DNA of 64,000 bases from Incurvaria masculella (Eukaryota; Arthropoda; Insecta; Lepidoptera; Incurvariidae): positions 10,912,001 through 10,976,000 of the forward strand of contig OX335657.1 in assembly GCA_946894095.1 (NCBI GenBank). Reading direction: 5' to 3'. The notes beneath the pieces are model-generated. The model saw nothing but the letters and a program-made list of their open reading frames with translations, ran no database searches and had not been told where the DNA came from. Shown here one piece after another: positions 60,825 through 64,000 of the stretch. The translations under genes and the position numbers were made by a program. Numbering within the stretch: the first letter of the stretch is position 1; the number at the start of each line of letters is the position of its first letter.

Positions 60825-61045
60825 AGCTGTAAAACTGTAGGTACCCTTCATGTACTAGGTGGCAGGGATAGCTTTGATTCATAGATATTTTTTTAACGCA
60901 TTGGATGAAATTATGGTTGAAGCAGCAATGAAAAATTGTCCGTGTTTTCCATCCACTTCAAAGTAGTCGTGCCACCTAAACTGTGTTGAGGTAAAATGGT
61001 ATTAGCCCGGTTCGCTCCGGTCCGGTCCGGTTACATAAAAAAAAA
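60825..61045 (+). mobile_element. 5'-truncated SINE
   Basis: Starts near GTAAAACTGTAGGTACCC. Body, a CCGGT repeat near the end, then a poly(A) tail. Confidence 0.75.
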
Positions 61046-61391
61046 ATATTAAAAAACATCGTTGTACAAATCTCAATATTTTGTGGCCCAAAATCAATAG
61101 CATTTTTTTTTATTTTATTCTGGAGGTACTAAAATTTTAAGTTTGTATGGCCCCAATAAAATCCAATATTGAACAAATTTACCCAAACTTTTCGCAATGT
61201 TTGCAATAACGGGTATCGTAATGGCCAGTACATTTTTGGCAAATGATTATTGGGATTGAACACAAATAAAAACAATTAATAACTTTTTGCTTAATATCAT
61301 CTTAATAAAAATTTAGACTTTCTATTCAAATTCAATAATTTAGTGTAAAAGGAATCTAATGTTCCGTAAGAACGTGGGAACGTTGTATTTA

Positions 61392-61495
61392 CTTGGACAT
61401 GGATGGCTAATATCACACCAACTGTCGTGACATTAGCCTTTCTCGCCACGTGGAATCTAGGTTCCATGCCAAGAACTTCCTTATGCACGATTACA
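61392..61495 (-). mobile_element. SINE 3' tail fragment
   Basis: Inverted GACATGGATGGCTAATATCAC to AACTTCCTTATGCACG. Confidence 0.7.
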
Positions 61496-62059
61496 ACGGC
61501 GCGTCAAATTACACTAGACAAAAATATAAATTTTAAAAATGTATATCTCGGCAGCTAGACCCTTTAGAGAAAAAAAAATCATAACTTTTTGTATCCGGAA
61601 AAACATGATAAGTACGCTGGCAACATTAATGTACTGGCCGTTACGACACCCTGTATGTTCAATTCGTTTGTAAACTTGCGTACAACAGGCGAACCGCTTT
61701 TACAATGTTCGATTGCATTCAATGCATATCATGCAGTCGAATGCGTTCTGAACCAGCCTCATTCGACTCGGTTTATCGAGTGGCTCTTGTAATCACTTTC
61801 ACAGTGGTTACATGCCATACGCGAGCATCCAATGTGATGCAATTTCATGCCGTATTGATTCCGTTTTAGTTCGTTGTTGTACAAATTGTAGGTGAGGACC
61901 CCACACCTACACAAAAGGCTGCAGAACAAGCAGGAGGAGCATGTTAAGAATTTTCTAACGCAATTCTCTTTTGTGCTGTGTGGGTTCCGGCACGTAAAAA
62001 TAATTCATTTGAGCCCACTGCGTTTCTTCCCGGGGAATTCGTAAGAGGCGACTAAGGAA

Positions 62060-62275
62060 TTCTTTGTTCGTGGTTCGAATTCCACGTTACGAGCCGTAGG
62101 TCACTTTCTTTACTTACTGGATAGGGTTAATCCATCGAGTCTATGAATAATCGTTGGTCAAAACGGTAGCAGGGACAATATTTTCCGTGTAAATTTTGCC
62201 GTGCATTACAAATAATGTACTGACATAGCACCTAGTCATGTGACAAAACCTGTCATGTCCAGTTTTATAAAAAAC
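62060..62275 (+). mobile_element. Heavily diverged SINE of the 5S-headed type
   Basis: CGTGGTTCGAATTCCACG and CTTTACTTACTGGATAGGG resemble the proximal body of 5S-headed copies. It ends GTCCAGTTTTATAAAAAAC. The head is not preserved. Confidence 0.55.
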
Positions 62276-62721
62276 ATAACATTCTTTTTTCTGTTCTTTT
62301 TTTGATTTTGATAAAACACGTTACACTTTAAGCGTGTGAATTTTCCACCTACAAAGGACGAATTGTTTTTAAGTCGTGCAACAAAAAGTTATCTCCCTTT
62401 TATGTTCCAAATATGTCTAGAAATACCTGGTTAACGTTTGGACTACACCTCCGTTAACACTCTGTTTATCAACATTTAGTAAATGTAGGTTTAGTAAGGC
62501 TGGAATGTTGGGTTTGGCGCCGTTAAATATTAATTTATTTATTTTTTATTTTTTATTTTATTTAATAATTTATAACCACAAAATTCTTGTTATTTATAGA
62601 GAGATCACCATGCACACTTATTTTTTATATGGACCGTCGTTACATAATATTACTGCTCCAAGCATATTCTGTTGATCGATGTTACATTTTGAGCATGATC
62701 TTAAATTATAATTTTAATGCA

Positions 62722-63120
62722 ACTTGTCATGGATGGCTAGTACCACACAACCACCGTTAAAATATTAGCCCACACGACATTTTCCGAAGGAATTAGGTGC
62801 CATGCCAGGACCTTCCCTTTATAAGCACGCCTACACTGAACGGAACAGAAAAGACGGTCAATTTTTCATTGCCGCTTCGACCATATTTTCATCCAATAAC
62901 ATGGTACCAACCCAGGTTTTGATCCCTAACACCTAGTAGAGGAAGAGGACCTATAGTGTTACATGCATTCCGAACCATGGAGCAGACCGCATTCGAGACG
63001 AAATGCACTTATCCAACTCAGAAAGACAAAGAACATGGTGCACAAACGGGGCGAGGATCTGAGCCCAGACCTCTGGTATGCTAGGCAAGTCCCCGCGCCA
63101 CTAGGCTACGAGCCGCTCAA
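62722..63120 (-). mobile_element. tRNA-headed SINE, full length
   Basis: Minus-strand head with AGGTCTGGGCTCAGATCC, then the complete body and tail. Confidence 0.85.
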
Positions 63121-64000
63121 CACACAATAGCTCAGCACGCTCGACATCGATTTTCCTCGCGAGCCCTTATTTTGCAAATACGATCATCACAGCCAAGGTT
63201 ACGGCGAGACGGGGCACTTGCGTTCCTTTGCAGCAGACAGCCGCTAATGTTCCCTTTGGAGGCTGCCATACAATTCGGAAGTTTACAATGCAGCGCTAAC
63301 AGTAGGAGACGAATCACTTTATTGCTCGAGCAAAATGACCATTTACTACACTGCCATTGTTGAGTCCACTAATGGCCATAGAAGGTAAACATTTTGTTTT
63401 GTACGGGCGGGTACAATGGGGTGGCTTTTGTTTCAGGGTCCCTTGAAGGCGCCGATCGAGTTCCGAAGTCGGAAGGTTGGATGGGTGTAGGTCGTGTGCC
63501 GAGTCCAAGTTTTGGGGCTTCGCCTTTATAGTTTTTTTTCGTCTATTTGCTAGTATGTATTATATTTTTTAGTATACATTCTTGCTTTTACGTTTTACTG
63601 TGTAAATAATAGGTAGCAAGAACATAGAATAACTTAATTTCATGGTTGATATCTCTTAATCGAATAACTAAAATAATAGAATTAACTCATTTTCTTATAT
63701 ACGTTCTTAAAATTGACGTTGTTTTATTTGTTTTTATTGTATGAATACATTCAATTTATTTCTTTCTTTCATATGTTCCATTTTCCAGAAATGTTAAATG
63801 TTGTGAAAAATTGTTGCCCAAATGTTTATGTTGTCAAGTATTCAATAAAGTAAGGTAATTTATATATTTGACATAGACTTTTCACATTGTGGGTTGTTGT
63901 TTCCTCGTAGTCCTTAGTTCTTTGCTCCAGACCGTTCTACCAATGTAAGTTTGGCAGTAGCATTTAGGTATGAAATCATAATTGTGTTATATCATTTATG
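63121..64000. other. No gene identified
   Basis: GC-balanced 63130-63500 with opposing overlapping short frames, then AT-rich to the window end. Confidence 0.5.

Overview
The window looks like moth or butterfly (Lepidoptera) nuclear DNA. It is AT-rich and intron-bearing. It carries a short element beginning CCGGCCAAGTGCGAGTCGG that is very common in lepidopteran genomes, reverse-transcriptase relics of lepidopteran type, and a run of the insect telomere unit TTAGG. No species can be named from the sequence. There are no operons, CRISPR arrays, phage genes or bacterial features.

The one gene that can be named with confidence is an odd-skipped family zinc-finger repressor on the minus strand (43851-45699). 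It has three coding exons and encodes 355 residues: a proline-rich N-terminal half, four C2H2 fingers and an eh1-like Groucho-binding motif at the extreme C-terminus. It sits in a strong GC/CpG-rich island (about 43900-46150) inside AT-rich flanks. Such a gene desert is typical around a developmental transcription factor, so several isolated GC-rich or unique blocks may be regulatory DNA; this is inference.

Other candidate genes are weaker. A clean 39-codon first exon lies on the minus strand at 2073-2189 and its gene would continue past the left edge of the window. A single-exon 149-residue tetraspan-like protein is at 24688-25137 (minus). A possible two-exon secreted or membrane peptide is at 30816-31159 (minus).

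Most of the remainder is mobile-element debris. (1) A SINE family has about 19 copies or fragments; some copies have a tRNA-like head and others a 5S rRNA-like head on the same body. (2) The CCGGCCAAGTGCG / ACGG-tract family has eight copies, one of them inserted in inverted orientation inside another. (3) Two TTAA-flanked (piggyBac-like) non-autonomous families are present, plus a 3-bp-TSD (Harbinger-like) MITE and other MITEs. (4) Non-LTR retrotransposon pieces lie at 7270-8022, 32178-32482 and 37930-39840. The last is split by an insertion holding an 86-bp hairpin whose loop is a 65-bp TTAGG array. (5) A mariner transposase relic lies at 29850-30540, and a foldback-like element at 37300-37925.

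Other structures are an exact tandem duplication of 1985 bp (18956-22925), a perfect 45-bp inverted repeat (14988-15104) and a near-perfect 49-bp one (5425-5531). Large stretches elsewhere (for example 5570-7260, 12370-14190, 16650-18280, 26050-28080, 48480-50250, 58550-60820) show nothing recognisable.
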